Shown piece after piece: positions 9,052 to 19,250 of a stretch of 64,000 bases of DNA. The DNA is from Moritella dasanensis ArB 0140. GTDB taxonomy: Bacteria; Pseudomonadota; Gammaproteobacteria; Enterobacterales; Moritellaceae. The notes beneath the pieces were generated by a model. The model was not told the DNA's origin. It saw only the letters and a program-made list of their open reading frames with translations, and did no database searches. Where the stretch lies: the NCBI RefSeq assembly GCF_000276805.1, contig NZ_AKXQ01000006.1:124001-188000 (forward strand), written 5' to 3'. A program made the translations under genes and the position numbers. Position 1 is the stretch's first letter. The number at the start of each line of letters is the position of its first letter.

Positions 9052-9783
9052 ATGTCAAAACCAGCACCAGTAAAAGTACCAGCACAATCACCAGTAAAAA
9101 AGAAACTCACTCTGGGTAGAAAAAAAAGCCCCGCTGAGCAGGGTAAAAAAAGCCAAATTAGCTATACCAATACAGTCAGCGCACGCGGTAAAAGCAATCG
9201 TTCACAACATGTTAAACCGAAAGAAGCTGGCCCGACTCAGGTGTTCGTATTCAACAAACCTTACATGGTATTAACGCAGTTTACCGATGCTGATAATCGC
9301 GAAACCTTAAAAGACTATATCAAGGTACCGGATATTTATGCCGCTGGTCGCTTAGATCGTGACAGTGAAGGTTTATTACTGCTAACCAACAACGGTCGCT
9401 TACAAGCAAAATTAACCCAACCTGGTGAGAAAACAGAAAAAACCTATTGGGTACAAGTTGAAGGTGAACCTAGCCCTGAAAAGCTCAGTGATTTACGTTA
9501 CGGTATCGTTTTAAAAGACGGCCCAACCCTGCCCGCTAAAGTTGAAATAATGACTGAACCAGCGGTGTGGCCACGTGTACCACCAATCCGTGAACGTCAA
9601 AATATTCCTACAACCTGGTTAGCAATTACCATCGTTGAAGGCCGTAACCGTCAAGTGCGTCGAATGACTGCACATATCGGCCATCCGACCTTACGTTTGA
9701 TCCGCTACAGCATTGGTCCTTGGACACTGGATAACATCCAACCAGGTGAGCTAGTTGAAAGCAGTATTAACATGATGAATTAA
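9052..9783 (+). CDS. rluE: 23S rRNA pseudouridine(2457) synthase RluE
   Basis: A 243-residue pseudouridine synthase of the RsuA/RluB/E/F group. The catalytic Asp is D102 in [39 protein letters not shown] is the C-terminal family motif. It lacks an S4 domain, which together with [12 protein letters not shown] identifies RluE (modifies U2457 of 23S rRNA) over RluB or RluF. About 60 lysine-rich, low-complexity residues precede the catalytic domain, longer than in E. coli RluE (about 217 residues in all), and could help RNA binding. I chose the ATG at 9052 over a TTG 14 codons upstream, since conserved-looking basic sequence begins there. Confidence 0.88.
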   Translation: MSKPAPVKVPAQSPVKKKLTLGRKKSPAEQGKKSQISYTNTVSARGKSNRSQHVKPKEAGPTQVFVFNKPYMVLTQFTDADNRETLKDYIKVPDIYAAGRLDRDSEGLLLLTNNGRLQAKLTQPGEKTEKTYWVQVEGEPSPEKLSDLRYGIVLKDGPTLPAKVEIMTEPAVWPRVPPIRERQNIPTTWLAITIVEGRNRQVRRMTAHIGHPTLRLIRYSIGPWTLDNIQPGELVESSINMMN

Positions 9784-9811
9784 GACCAAAGCCTGTTTTT
9801 GCGTTGGTCTT
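9783..9811 (+). terminator. Hairpin after rluE
   Basis: AAGACCAA and TTGGTCTT form an eight-base stem immediately after the stop codon. There is no T-run beyond TCTTC, so it is only a weak terminator candidate. Confidence 0.45.
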
Positions 9812-9958
9812 CATGGTAAAATTCGCGCCATTGAAATTTGTACTTCAGTGAACCGTAATTAACGCCACTAAGAACGCTTATTTCACAATATTTTTAACAC
9901 ATTAGCAAAAAAGCCTTTAACTTTATTTGCATTACTACAAGAGTAATTAAAAGGTCCT

Positions 9959-11098
9959 ATGACAAATACTACAATCGACGCCAGTACTAAAGCGTTAAAC
10001 AGTACTAAAAAAGTAATCGTTGGCATGTCCGGCGGTGTTGACTCATCTGTTTCTGCTTACCTGCTACAACAGCAAGGTTATCAAGTAGAAGGCCTGTTCA
10101 TGAAGAACTGGGAAGATGACGATAATGATGAATATTGTGCCGCTGCTGAGGACCTAGCAGACGCACAATCAGTATGTGATAAATTAGGTATCGAGTTACA
10201 CGCGATTAATTTCTCTGCTGAATACTGGGATAACGTGTTTGAATACTTCCTTGCTGAATACAAGGCAGGTCGTACACCAAACCCTGATATTCTTTGTAAC
10301 AAAGAAATCAAATTTAAAGCATTCCTGCAGTTTGCATCAGAAGTACTTTCTGCTGACTACATCGCTATGGGTCACTATGTTAGTCGTCGCGAAAAAGCCG
10401 ATGGCACATTTGAAATGCTACGTGGCTTAGACAGCAATAAAGACCAAAGCTATTTCCTTTACACGCTAGATCATGTGCAAGTTTCTCGCTCATTGTTCCC
10501 TGTGGGTGAATTAGAAAAACCGGAAGTACGTCGTATTGCTGAAGAACAAGACTTGATCACAGCAAACAAAAAAGACAGTACCGGTATCTGCTTTATCGGT
10601 GAACGTAAATTCACTGAATTCCTAAGCAAATACTTACCTGCACAGCCGGGTAAAATTGAAAGTGTTGATGGCGAAGAAATTGGTGAACACCAAGGTCTGA
10701 TGTACCACACACTAGGTCAACGTAAAGGTCTGCATATCGGCGGCATGAAAAACAACAGCAGCCAAGAACCTTGGTATGTAGTCGATAAAGATATGGAGCG
10801 TAACGTATTGCTTGTGGCACAAGGTCACAATCACCCACGTTTATTCTCGGAAGGTTTAATGGCGTCGCAACTCCATTGGGTTAGCCGCGAACCATTAACA
10901 CAGCCATTACGTTGTACTGTAAAAACACGCTACCGTCAGACTGATGTGCCTTGTTTGGTAACACCAATTGGCGAAGACCAAATTGAAGTAACTTTTGATA
11001 AACCCGAACTTGCTGTTACACCAGGCCAATCAGCGGTATTTTACCTTGATGACGTATGCCTAGGTGGCGCAATTATCGATGTTCAAATTAGGGGCTAA
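9959..11098 (+). CDS. mnmA: tRNA-specific 2-thiouridylase MnmA
   Basis: A 379-residue cytoplasmic enzyme that inserts sulfur at C2 of wobble uridine 34 in Lys, Glu and Gln tRNAs, taking sulfur from the IscS/Tus relay. The ATP-pyrophosphatase loop is GMSGGVDSS (22-30). The two catalytic cysteines are C113 ([12 protein letters not shown]) and C211 ([13 protein letters not shown]). FMKNWEDDD is the usual family signature. First gene of mnmA-hflD-purB: hflD begins two bases after its stop. Length is normal, with a slightly longer N-terminus than E. coli. Confidence 0.97.
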   Translation: MTNTTIDASTKALNSTKKVIVGMSGGVDSSVSAYLLQQQGYQVEGLFMKNWEDDDNDEYCAAAEDLADAQSVCDKLGIELHAINFSAEYWDNVFEYFLAEYKAGRTPNPDILCNKEIKFKAFLQFASEVLSADYIAMGHYVSRREKADGTFEMLRGLDSNKDQSYFLYTLDHVQVSRSLFPVGELEKPEVRRIAEEQDLITANKKDSTGICFIGERKFTEFLSKYLPAQPGKIESVDGEEIGEHQGLMYHTLGQRKGLHIGGMKNNSSQEPWYVVDKDMERNVLLVAQGHNHPRLFSEGLMASQLHWVSREPLTQPLRCTVKTRYRQTDVPCLVTPIGEDQIEVTFDKPELAVTPGQSAVFYLDDVCLGGAIIDVQIRG

Positions 11099-11100
11099 CA

Positions 11101-11724
11101 GTGTCAACTAACTTCCAAGAATCAAATATAGCCTTTGCTGGCGTTTGTCAGGCTGCAGCACTCGTGCACCAGCTTGCAACAACTGGCAATTGTGATGAAA
11201 CACAATTAAGTAATACCTTACGTTGTGTGATTGTGACAGACCCAAGTCAAACGATTGAGGTTTATGGCGATTACGCAAACCTAGAATTAGGCTACAAAAC
11301 CCTGATTGCGCAGTTAAGTAATACCTCTAAAGGTCCTGATAGCGCCTTAACACGCTACATGATCGGCTTAGTTGCCCTAGAGCGTAAACTGGCTAAACGC
11401 AATGATATTCTTGGTATGTTAGGTGAGCGCATCTCACAAGTTAAACGTCAAACTCATCATTACGAGTTAACGGAAGCGCAAATTTTAAGTAATATGGCGT
11501 CAATCTATGTGGACTTAATCAGCCCACTTGGCACCAAGATCCAAATTGCAGGAACAGCAAGTTTCCTACAACAAACATTGGTGAGAGATAAGATCCGTGC
11601 ATTACTATTTGCCGGTATTCGCTCAGCAGTGTTGTGGCGACAAACAGGCGGTCAACGTCGCCAAGTAGTTTTCAATCGTAAACACATGGTAGAGCAAGCA
11701 AAGCAACAATTAGCTCGAATTTAA
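11101..11724 (+). CDS. hflD: High-frequency lysogenization protein HflD homologue
   Basis: A 207-residue all-helical protein located, as in E. coli, between mnmA and purB. HflD is a peripheral inner-membrane protein that, in E. coli, binds phage lambda CII and lowers lysogeny; its host role is unclear. Typical segments are AFAGVCQAAALVHQLATTG at the N-terminus and RYMIGLVALERKL in the middle. The start is GTG, two bases after the mnmA stop, with GGGGC upstream inside mnmA. Translational coupling with mnmA is likely. Confidence 0.93.
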   Translation: MSTNFQESNIAFAGVCQAAALVHQLATTGNCDETQLSNTLRCVIVTDPSQTIEVYGDYANLELGYKTLIAQLSNTSKGPDSALTRYMIGLVALERKLAKRNDILGMLGERISQVKRQTHHYELTEAQILSNMASIYVDLISPLGTKIQIAGTASFLQQTLVRDKIRALLFAGIRSAVLWRQTGGQRRQVVFNRKHMVEQAKQQLARI

Positions 11725-13116
<1,392 letters not shown>

Positions 13117-13198
13117 TTTATAGTTGTAGATGTAGATAGTTAAGCTGTCTACAGCTAATAATGCCATAGACTGTCAAGCACGCAGTAGATAATGAAAA

Positions 13199-13251
13199 CA
13201 GCCCAAGTAACGCGTTAACTAGAAATAGTAACAAATTGCTTGGGCTTTTTT
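13199..13251 (+). terminator. Rho-independent terminator of purB
   Basis: AGCCCAAG pairs with CTTGGGCT across an internal AT-rich loop and runs straight into six T residues, about 80 bases after purB. Confidence 0.85.
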
Positions 13252-13487
13252 GTGCGCTAGTTATCATTCCAGTTTTTAATATCAACAAATCAGATATCGT
13301 AAAACTGCATTTTTGTAAAATATAAGTTCAAAACGAAATAAGTAAACCTCCCTATAGTTTCAATCTGAAACACCGAATTAGCCTTTTATAAAACATCCTT
13401 TCAAAATTAGCCCCCCATCTTGTAACTCATCCATATACACGGATAATCAGCATTATATTTACATCTGGTTAACTAAGGATTTACAGC
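13252..13487. other. Intergenic spacer before the dioxygenase gene
   Basis: AT-rich, without an ORF or obvious operator. It presumably holds the promoter for the dioxygenase gene. The only sure element is an AAGGA ribosome-binding site just before 13488. Confidence 0.5.
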
Positions 13488-14120
13488 ATGAACGGATCAT
13501 TTCTTATTGAAGCATTTCAAGCACCCTCAACGTGTGCGCAAAACTTAGGTAATTTCTTTAATGATTTAGGTGCAGATCCTTACCTTGAAAGTAACTGTCG
13601 ATTCCGTGCATTTTCACAATATCAAAAGACCAATACACAATTTGAAAAATTAAACTCAAGCACTTTCATGCAGTCATCAAATGTTAACCGTCTTATCGGC
13701 AACGTTGAACGTAAGTTCGAAGACATCTCTCCAGCACTTGATCAACACCCTGATTTTCAGAATCTACTGAATGCATTTCTTGAGCGTACTAACGTTGATA
13801 CCACTAAGCAGCCAATTGGTGTGCATCAGATCCGCGTAGTTTGCTCACAAGATAAATCAGGCTCACCAGCACCAGAGGGTATTCACCAAGACGGTTTTGA
13901 TTTTGTCGGTATTTTCTGCGTAAAACGAGACAACATCGCCGGCGCTTTTACCCAAATATTTTCATCGCCTGTTGACCAACATCCGCACATGAGTACCACA
14001 CTAGAAGAAAACCAATTCATCATTTTTAATGACCGTCGTTATTACCACTACGTGACAGAAACACTGCCAGGTTTGCAAGACGAAACCGGACTGCGCGACG
14101 TATTTGTTTTCACTGCTTAA
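13488..14120 (+). CDS. 2OG-Fe(II) dioxygenase family protein
   Basis: A 210-residue protein of the 2OG-Fe dioxygenase family that includes bacterial amino-acid hydroxylases such as isoleucine dioxygenase. The iron ligands are visible: H133 and D135 in GIHQDGFDFVGIF, and distal H187 in RRYYHYVT; R203 (GLRDVFVF) probably binds 2-oxoglutarate. The cytoplasmic substrate is not predictable; free amino acids are the precedent. A class-V PLP enzyme follows after 169 bases, and the two may act on one substrate (inference). A good AAGGA ribosome-binding site supports the start. Confidence 0.85.
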   Translation: MNGSFLIEAFQAPSTCAQNLGNFFNDLGADPYLESNCRFRAFSQYQKTNTQFEKLNSSTFMQSSNVNRLIGNVERKFEDISPALDQHPDFQNLLNAFLERTNVDTTKQPIGVHQIRVVCSQDKSGSPAPEGIHQDGFDFVGIFCVKRDNIAGAFTQIFSSPVDQHPHMSTTLEENQFIIFNDRRYYHYVTETLPGLQDETGLRDVFVFTA

Positions 14121-14289
14121 TTTACAACGTTAACTATAAAAGCAGAGAATAAAGCAGTAATGCGCATTGTCATTTAAACAGTGATCACACCGTACTTCAC
14201 ACACTAAAGAACAGCATTTTGCTTTACACCAATAACGTTGCACGAATAAAAGATGTAGCGTAATAATAATTATATTAAAGGAATAACCG

Positions 14290-15540
14290 ATGAACTTATG
14301 TATTGAGTCAATCCGCCAAGCTTTCCCGGCATTACAGCAAGAAGTGAATGGCGAACCAGTGTATTTTTTTGATGGTCCTGGTGGCTCACAAGTTCCACAG
14401 TCAGTGCTTGATGCAATGACATCTTACTTAGGTAAATATAACTCCAACCTTGGCGGTCGCTTTTTCTCTAGTGAAAAAACCGTTGATGTCATGCGTAACG
14501 CCCGCCTAAGTGGCCAAGCACTGTTAAATACGGAGTCGCCAGATAACATCGTTTTTGGCGCCAACATGACCTCACTGACGTTCCAATTAAGCCGTGCTAT
14601 CAGCCGTGATTGGCAAGCAGGTGATGAAGTGATTGTTACTTCATTGGATCATTATTCAAATGTTTCAACATGGCAGCAAGCCGCCGATGATAAAGGCACG
14701 ATAGTACATCAAGCGCGTGTGAATGAAGATGATTGCACACTCGATAGTGAGCACTTGATCTCACTGATTTCAGCTAAGACTAAATTAGTTGCTCTCACTT
14801 TTGCATCTAACACCACTGGTTCATTGGTGGACGTTAAGCCAATTATTGCAGCTGCACATGCTGTCGGTGCTAAAGTCTATATTGATGCGGTACATTACGC
14901 GCCACACAAGCTGGTAGACGTGCAAGCATTGGGTTGTGACTTCTTAGCTTGTTCTGCATATAAGTTCTTTGGTCCACATGTTGGCATCGCGTATGTGGCA
15001 CCAAAATGGTTACACAGCTTATCACCGTACAAGGTAGAGCCAGCAACAAACCAAGGCCCAGGTCGATTTGAAACCGGTACCCAAAGCTTTGAAGCATTAG
15101 CAGGATTTACCGCGGCAGTTGAATACCTCGCCCATGCTGGTGATCAGACGCTGCCGTTACGTGAAAGACTAGTACAAAGTTTCGATCTATATCAAGCCCA
15201 TGAACAGCTGTTAAGCAAGCACTTCCTGGCTAAGTTAACGCAATACAGTAACGTAACACTGTACGGCATCAATGAGTTGGAAAGACTGGCTGAGCGTACG
15301 CCAACCTTCTCTATCCGCATTGATCATGCCTCTCCTGAAGACGTATCAGGTCTACTCGGTCAGCACAACATGTGTGTTTGGAACGGTCATTTCTATGCTA
15401 TCGGCTTGTGTAAGCAATTAGGTATTTTAGATAAAGGCGGCGTGATACGTATTGGCTTTATGCACTACAATACCACCAGCGAAATTGATGCATTATTTGC
15501 AATATTAGAGACCGTATTAGAGACAGCAGTAGAAAAATAA
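14290..15540 (+). CDS. Cysteine desulfurase-like class V aminotransferase family protein
   Basis: A 416-residue fold-type I PLP enzyme of the desulfurase-like subfamily. The PLP lysine is K225 (ACSAYKFFGPHVG); H121 (DHYSN), D199 and H202 (IDAVHYAPH) are the other cofactor contacts; GGVIRIGFMHYNTTSEID is near the C-terminus. The active-site loop where SufS and CsdA have GHHCA reads GHFYA, so the persulfide cysteine is missing and true desulfurase activity is unlikely. It may be a lyase, racemase or aminotransferase. It follows the 2OG-Fe dioxygenase gene and has AAAGGAA before the ATG. Confidence 0.85.
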   Translation: MNLCIESIRQAFPALQQEVNGEPVYFFDGPGGSQVPQSVLDAMTSYLGKYNSNLGGRFFSSEKTVDVMRNARLSGQALLNTESPDNIVFGANMTSLTFQLSRAISRDWQAGDEVIVTSLDHYSNVSTWQQAADDKGTIVHQARVNEDDCTLDSEHLISLISAKTKLVALTFASNTTGSLVDVKPIIAAAHAVGAKVYIDAVHYAPHKLVDVQALGCDFLACSAYKFFGPHVGIAYVAPKWLHSLSPYKVEPATNQGPGRFETGTQSFEALAGFTAAVEYLAHAGDQTLPLRERLVQSFDLYQAHEQLLSKHFLAKLTQYSNVTLYGINELERLAERTPTFSIRIDHASPEDVSGLLGQHNMCVWNGHFYAIGLCKQLGILDKGGVIRIGFMHYNTTSEIDALFAILETVLETAVEK

Positions 15541-15576
15541 CCACTAATACTAGCTGTAAGCTGTAAATAAACCGTG

Positions 15577-15608
15577 TAAGCCCAAGTGTTTCCTGACACT
15601 TGGGCTTA
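15577..15608. terminator. Perfect 13-bp hairpin after the PLP-enzyme gene
   Basis: TAAGCCCAAGTGT pairs with ACACTTGGGCTTA around the loop TTCCTG. There is no T-run, but placement 37 bases after the stop fits a terminator or 3'-end stabiliser. The AGCCCAAG core is the same as in the purB terminator. Confidence 0.65.
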
Positions 15609-15921
15609 CGCTAATCAGCGCCTAATTCAATTCCCATCACAGCCGATATCCGCTTAAATAGTAAAAACCACACTTCGATAACACTTTCATTGGATCCGTT
15701 ATGCTAGCCTATTAACGCATCACAAATAATAATCATACCAATTCCTATAAATAACTGTACAGAAAAATGCTATTGCTATCGCAAACATACATGGCCATGG
15801 ATGGCCTTGTCTAAGCGAACAGGGATGTCTTGAGCGGTTTGCAGGAGTAATATCATTTTGATCACTTAGTTTTCAGAATTAGTATCACACGTTAATCTAC
15901 GACACAGCAAGGAAGCAAAAT
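15609..15921. other. Intergenic region with a possible dispersed element
   Basis: No coding sequence. It contains a palindrome, GGCCAT-GG-ATGGCC (15793-15806), inside a 15725-15870 stretch that looks like the non-coding spacer repeats common in marine gammaproteobacteria. Only one copy is visible in this window, so its repeat status is unproven. An AAGGAAG ribosome-binding site for the next gene ends the region. Confidence 0.35.
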
Positions 15922-16401
15922 ATGTCACGTCAATCAAGGACAGTACAACAATGGTTTGATGAATATGGGGTTAGTCACCAGAACAAAACCAATAAACTCA
16001 TCCATTGGATCATGGTACCCATCATCTTTTTTACCATTGTAGGTTTGCTCTGGTCTATCCCCAAAATGGATTGGATGGGCTCATCACCTTGGCTAAACTG
16101 GGCAACATTAGCCATGTTACCGGCGATGTATTTCTATTACACACTATCAAAGCCTATCTTATTGGGCATGCTGCTGTTTACCGGGTTATGTCTAGTGACC
16201 AGTTATATGCTGACTCAATACTTAGCTATGCCGTTGTGGCTATTCAGTGCGGTATTATTTGCGATTGCGTGGGTATTTCAGTTTGTCGGTCATAAAATTG
16301 AAGGGGCGAAACCCTCATTCTTTGAGGATCTACAATTTTTATTAATCGGCCCAGCTTGGTTGCTAGGCTTCATCTACCAACGTATAGGGATCCGTTATTA
16401 A
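15922..16401 (+). CDS. DUF962 / Mpo1-like membrane protein
   Basis: A 159-residue protein with about four membrane helices and the family start RTVQQWFDEYGVSHQNKTNK followed by LIHWIMVP, with conserved histidines (SH, IHW, VGHKIEG). The C-terminal FFEDLQFLLIGPAWLLGF is also typical of the family. The yeast homologue Mpo1 is an Fe(II)-dependent dioxygenase of fatty acid alpha-oxidation; the bacterial role is unknown, and lipid oxidation in the inner membrane is only an inference. It is monocistronic, converging on a GNAT gene 33 bases away. Confidence 0.85.
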   Translation: MSRQSRTVQQWFDEYGVSHQNKTNKLIHWIMVPIIFFTIVGLLWSIPKMDWMGSSPWLNWATLAMLPAMYFYYTLSKPILLGMLLFTGLCLVTSYMLTQYLAMPLWLFSAVLFAIAWVFQFVGHKIEGAKPSFFEDLQFLLIGPAWLLGFIYQRIGIRY

Positions 16402-16434
16402 CAGGCTAATATTTATAAGTTAATAGGTTAACCT

Positions 16435-16881
16435 CTATTTTACCGCCAAGTGATACGAAAAATACGCGGTATTTTTTACAAATCCCAATTTTTCATACAA
16501 GGCTTGCGCCGAGAAGTTATCTTGTGCGGTATTCAAATCTACACGGATAGCGCCGGTATTGCGAGCCTCTCTCACCACGCGATGAATCAACTCATTAGCC
16601 AATCCTTGTCGGCGATATTCGGGGGCTATAAATAGATCGTTTAATACCATGATTTTACCCAACGACACCGATGAAAACGAATGATAGTTAAGTACAAACC
16701 CCATTGGATCACCGCTTTTGTTATAGGCAATAAACACGGTGGCATCGTTATTCAGTAAACGCTCACCTAAATACGGTCGGTACTTTTTCGGTGCTGATGG
16801 TTGCTTATAAAACACCATATATTGATCAAATAAACTAACGAGATCGTTCAATTCTGCCAGCGAGGCTTGCTTGATATTCAT
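16435..16881 (-). CDS. GNAT family N-acetyltransferase
   Basis: A 148-residue acetyl-CoA-dependent acetyltransferase. The GNAT core is clear: VFIAYNKSGDPMGFVLNY, LNDLFIAPEYRRQGLANELI (acetyl-CoA pyrophosphate loop RRQGLA) and the C-terminal ALYEKLGFVKNT. The acceptor is unknown. I start at 16881 (MNIKQASL), where AAGGGA precedes the ATG; a longer frame would add 20 hydrophobic residues not typical of the family. Confidence 0.85.
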   Translation of the reverse strand: MNIKQASLAELNDLVSLFDQYMVFYKQPSAPKKYRPYLGERLLNNDATVFIAYNKSGDPMGFVLNYHSFSSVSLGKIMVLNDLFIAPEYRRQGLANELIHRVVREARNTGAIRVDLNTAQDNFSAQALYEKLGFVKNTAYFSYHLAVK

Positions 16882-17111
16882 AAAATCCCTTTTAAATATG
16901 AATAAATAGATAATGGCAATAATACAGCGTATTACATACATCTATGTTAATAGTATAGCTCCAGAATATCAATTTCTGATTAAATTACAACAGCATAAAA
17001 CTCCTTATTTATTCATACTTGCCTTGTTATTTTAAGCGATATACTAGCTCAGCTTATATTGATAAATAAATCCACTTTTCGCTATTTAGCTCATTTAACA
17101 AGGAACGTAAA

Positions 17112-17741
17112 ATGAAACTAATAACACTGTGCTTCACATTAGCCTCGCTGTTTTCTAGCGCCGCTTTTGCCAACAATTTTTATACCCCAGTTAGCTACCG
17201 CTACTACCAACTCAATTATGCTGAAGTCACCACAGAAGATGTGAATGACCCATTAGTCATGTACCAGTTCAACATCAGCAACCTACTCAGCCCTTTTCTG
17301 TTTAGTCGTACAAACCTCAATTACTTAAGCAGAGAGACGGTGATTGATGCAAGTAATTCCATCACCACAACATCGATGCAAGCCATATTAAACATAGGCA
17401 CGCGCTTAGCGCTGCATCCTAGGCTTGATCTGACGATTGAAAGTGGTGCTGTTTATGAATTTGGTAAAGAAGTGGAAATAAAATCAAACGCCAGCACAAT
17501 CACGAATGATGACTTCGACAGTGAGACTGGATTTAACGCTGCTGTTGGCTTAGCCATGCATTTCAGCCATCAATTAGAATTTATTATTGATGCCGCTTAC
17601 ATTGATATTGGTGACGAATCAGAAATGGAATACAGTGCTGAAATGGTCGCACATGTATTACCTAATCTCGCGCTTACTGCGAATGGAATTATGTATGAAG
17701 AAAATTTAGGGTTTGGTTTCGGTCTGCAGTTTGATTTCTAA
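17112..17741 (+). CDS. Small outer-membrane beta-barrel-like protein
   Basis: A 209-residue protein with a clear signal peptide (MKLITLCFTLASLFSSAAFA, cleavage before NNF). The mature part alternates polar and hydrophobic residues in short strands (SYRYYQLNYAEV, FQLEFIIDAAYIDIG and similar) and ends in GLQFDF, the C-terminal phenylalanine used for BAM-dependent outer-membrane insertion. Estimated eight strands, OmpA- or OmpW-like size, but I do not recognise a named family. AAGGAA precedes the ATG. It stands alone. Confidence 0.65.
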   Translation: MKLITLCFTLASLFSSAAFANNFYTPVSYRYYQLNYAEVTTEDVNDPLVMYQFNISNLLSPFLFSRTNLNYLSRETVIDASNSITTTSMQAILNIGTRLALHPRLDLTIESGAVYEFGKEVEIKSNASTITNDDFDSETGFNAAVGLAMHFSHQLEFIIDAAYIDIGDESEMEYSAEMVAHVLPNLALTANGIMYEENLGFGFGLQFDF

Positions 17742-17900
17742 TTGCTAATTGCTAACAATGATCTATTACAGCGATGAGTCAGTTTTGTCGTGACGATAGT
17801 TGTCGCTGTAATTAGCTGTCGTTGCAATAGCGCCCGCGGTAATAAATTGTCGTTGCAACACTGCCTAGCCGAACCACTTCAAAAGCGAGTCAAAAATAGA

Positions 17901-18395
17901 TCATGCCGAAGACAATTGATATCTGCGCACTTGCTGATCTTCTGGCGCATAGTAATATTCATTAAGGAAGTTAGCACCGCAGCCTTCGATCACCTTACGT
18001 GAAGCAATATTAGTCGGGTCGCAGCTGATAATGACGTCACCAGTCAGCACTGCCTTTTGAATATGTGACAACATGAACTTAGCAACCCCTCTGCCCCTCG
18101 CTGACGATCTGGTTTCATAACCGATATGACCGATAACATTCTCGATATAATCGCTACAGCCTTGCCTTACTCGTATTGAACCAAGAATGACGTCGCCTTC
18201 GACACAGAAATACGTCGTGATTGGTGTCCAGCCCTTCGGTAGTTGTTCCCCACGCGCATAGGCAATGCGCTTGCTAAGATAACGAGCGTAATGGCTTAAG
18301 ATAAACTCGTAGAGAACGATATCATCCGTCACACATTCATCAACATAAGATTTAAAGGCATTTAAGTGCGCCATACTCGCAATTTCAATCTTCAT
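17901..18395 (-). CDS. GNAT family N-acetyltransferase
   Basis: A 164-residue acetyltransferase, with IGHIGYETRSSARGRGVAKF carrying the acetyl-CoA loop (RGRGVA) and IISCDPTNIASRKVIEGCGA the conserved core of strand 5. YYAPEDQQVRRYQL at the end matches the YjcF/YkkB-like group. It overlaps the upstream thioredoxin gene by 11 bases, so both are translated from one message. The substrate is unknown. Confidence 0.85.
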   Translation of the reverse strand: MKIEIASMAHLNAFKSYVDECVTDDIVLYEFILSHYARYLSKRIAYARGEQLPKGWTPITTYFCVEGDVILGSIRVRQGCSDYIENVIGHIGYETRSSARGRGVAKFMLSHIQKAVLTGDVIISCDPTNIASRKVIEGCGANFLNEYYYAPEDQQVRRYQLSSA

Positions 18396-18729
18396 GTATC
18401 ACCTTCAAGAACCCGCCCACGTCATCGACCAACAAGGGTCTGACAATACGTGCCACTTCCTGGCAATTTTGTAACAATATCAACGTAGGCCAAAGTTTAA
18501 CTCGAAACTGTCGACCCAGTATTTTACCTTTACCATCGCTTATTTTGATATGGGGCAACGCGGGATGATCCACCAGCACCTCTTTAATCGCAGGTTCAGC
18601 AGCTTGACAGTGTCCACACCAAGATGCGCCGAACTCTAAAATGGCATAACCAGTCCACGCTTCAACATCAACCATTGTCGGCGCATCTTCACGATAGTCA
18701 GGGTTAAACCTGGGATATTCAATTGTCAT
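18385..18729 (-). CDS. Thioredoxin family protein
   Basis: A 114-residue single thioredoxin domain with the active site GASWCGHCQAAEP (C38 and C41) and the cis-proline region KLWPTLILL. There is no signal peptide, so it is cytoplasmic. CGHC is the redox centre of PDI-like and some thioredoxin-like proteins and is more oxidising than CGPC. It overlaps the GNAT gene by 11 bases; what links the two is not evident. AAAGGAA supports the ATG. Confidence 0.88.
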   Translation of the reverse strand: MTIEYPRFNPDYREDAPTMVDVEAWTGYAILEFGASWCGHCQAAEPAIKEVLVDHPALPHIKISDGKGKILGRQFRVKLWPTLILLQNCQEVARIVRPLLVDDVGGFLKVIHED

Positions 18730-18767
18730 ATTATGTTCCTTTAAAACGCTTAATACAGTGTACTGAA

Positions 18768-19133
18768 TTATGCGCCTTTAAGAAACTCAATGGCTTGAGA
18801 CTCTTGATCTAGCGTAAAGCACTGCATATCAATATTCTTAAAAATCTTATCTTCAATATTAACAATATGCTCTATCCATTTTTTGTCAGTTAATACCGCC
18901 GCCTTGTCTATATTGCTAATACCCACATCAAACAGATATTTGAACTCTTCGATAAGCGCTGCAATTTCAACGCCTTTAAAAGAATCAATTTTTTCAAGCA
19001 GTACAATACTGCCATAACGCTCAACTTTTTCTTTTGCAGCATTGAGAACCAAAGCCATATCGCTTTCCGTTATTTTTCCAGACATTTGAAATGCAATGGC
19101 ATTGTCAATTTCGATATCTATCATTTCAATCAT
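18768..19133 (-). CDS. STAS/SpoIIAA-like domain protein
   Basis: A 121-residue protein of the SpoIIAA-like (SEC14/STAS) group. It shows the pattern of an N-terminal beta-hairpin, MSGKITESDMALVLNAAKEK, a strand IVLLEKIDSFKGVEIAALIE, and AVLTDKKWIEHIVNIEDKIF towards the C-terminus, where such proteins have conserved aspartate/tryptophan positions. The role is unknown; anti-sigma or lipid-binding functions are known in related folds. AGGAG lies six bases before the ATG. A terminator of the aap operon separates it from aapP. Confidence 0.75.
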   Translation of the reverse strand: MIEMIDIEIDNAIAFQMSGKITESDMALVLNAAKEKVERYGSIVLLEKIDSFKGVEIAALIEEFKYLFDVGISNIDKAAVLTDKKWIEHIVNIEDKIFKNIDMQCFTLDQESQAIEFLKGA

Positions 19134-19150
19134 ATTGATCTCCTGGTAAT

Positions 19151-19202
19151 AAAAAAGCCTTACCCCGCCTCCATTATAGTAACGGAATCAGAGTAAGGCT
19201 TA
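19151..19202 (-). terminator. Rho-independent terminator of the aap operon
   Basis: Read on the minus strand, AAGCCTTAC and GTAAGGCTT pair across a GC-rich interior and end in a T-run. It sits about 50 bases after aapP. Confidence 0.85.
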
Positions 19203-19250
19203 TTAGCAGTCGATGCCGTTGTATTAGTTACGACGGCCTTCCGTATTAGC

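Noticed and set aside
14290-15540. True cysteine desulfurase (SufS/CsdA)
   Set aside because: The catalytic cysteine position reads tyrosine (GHFYA), and no suf, isc or csd genes are adjacent.
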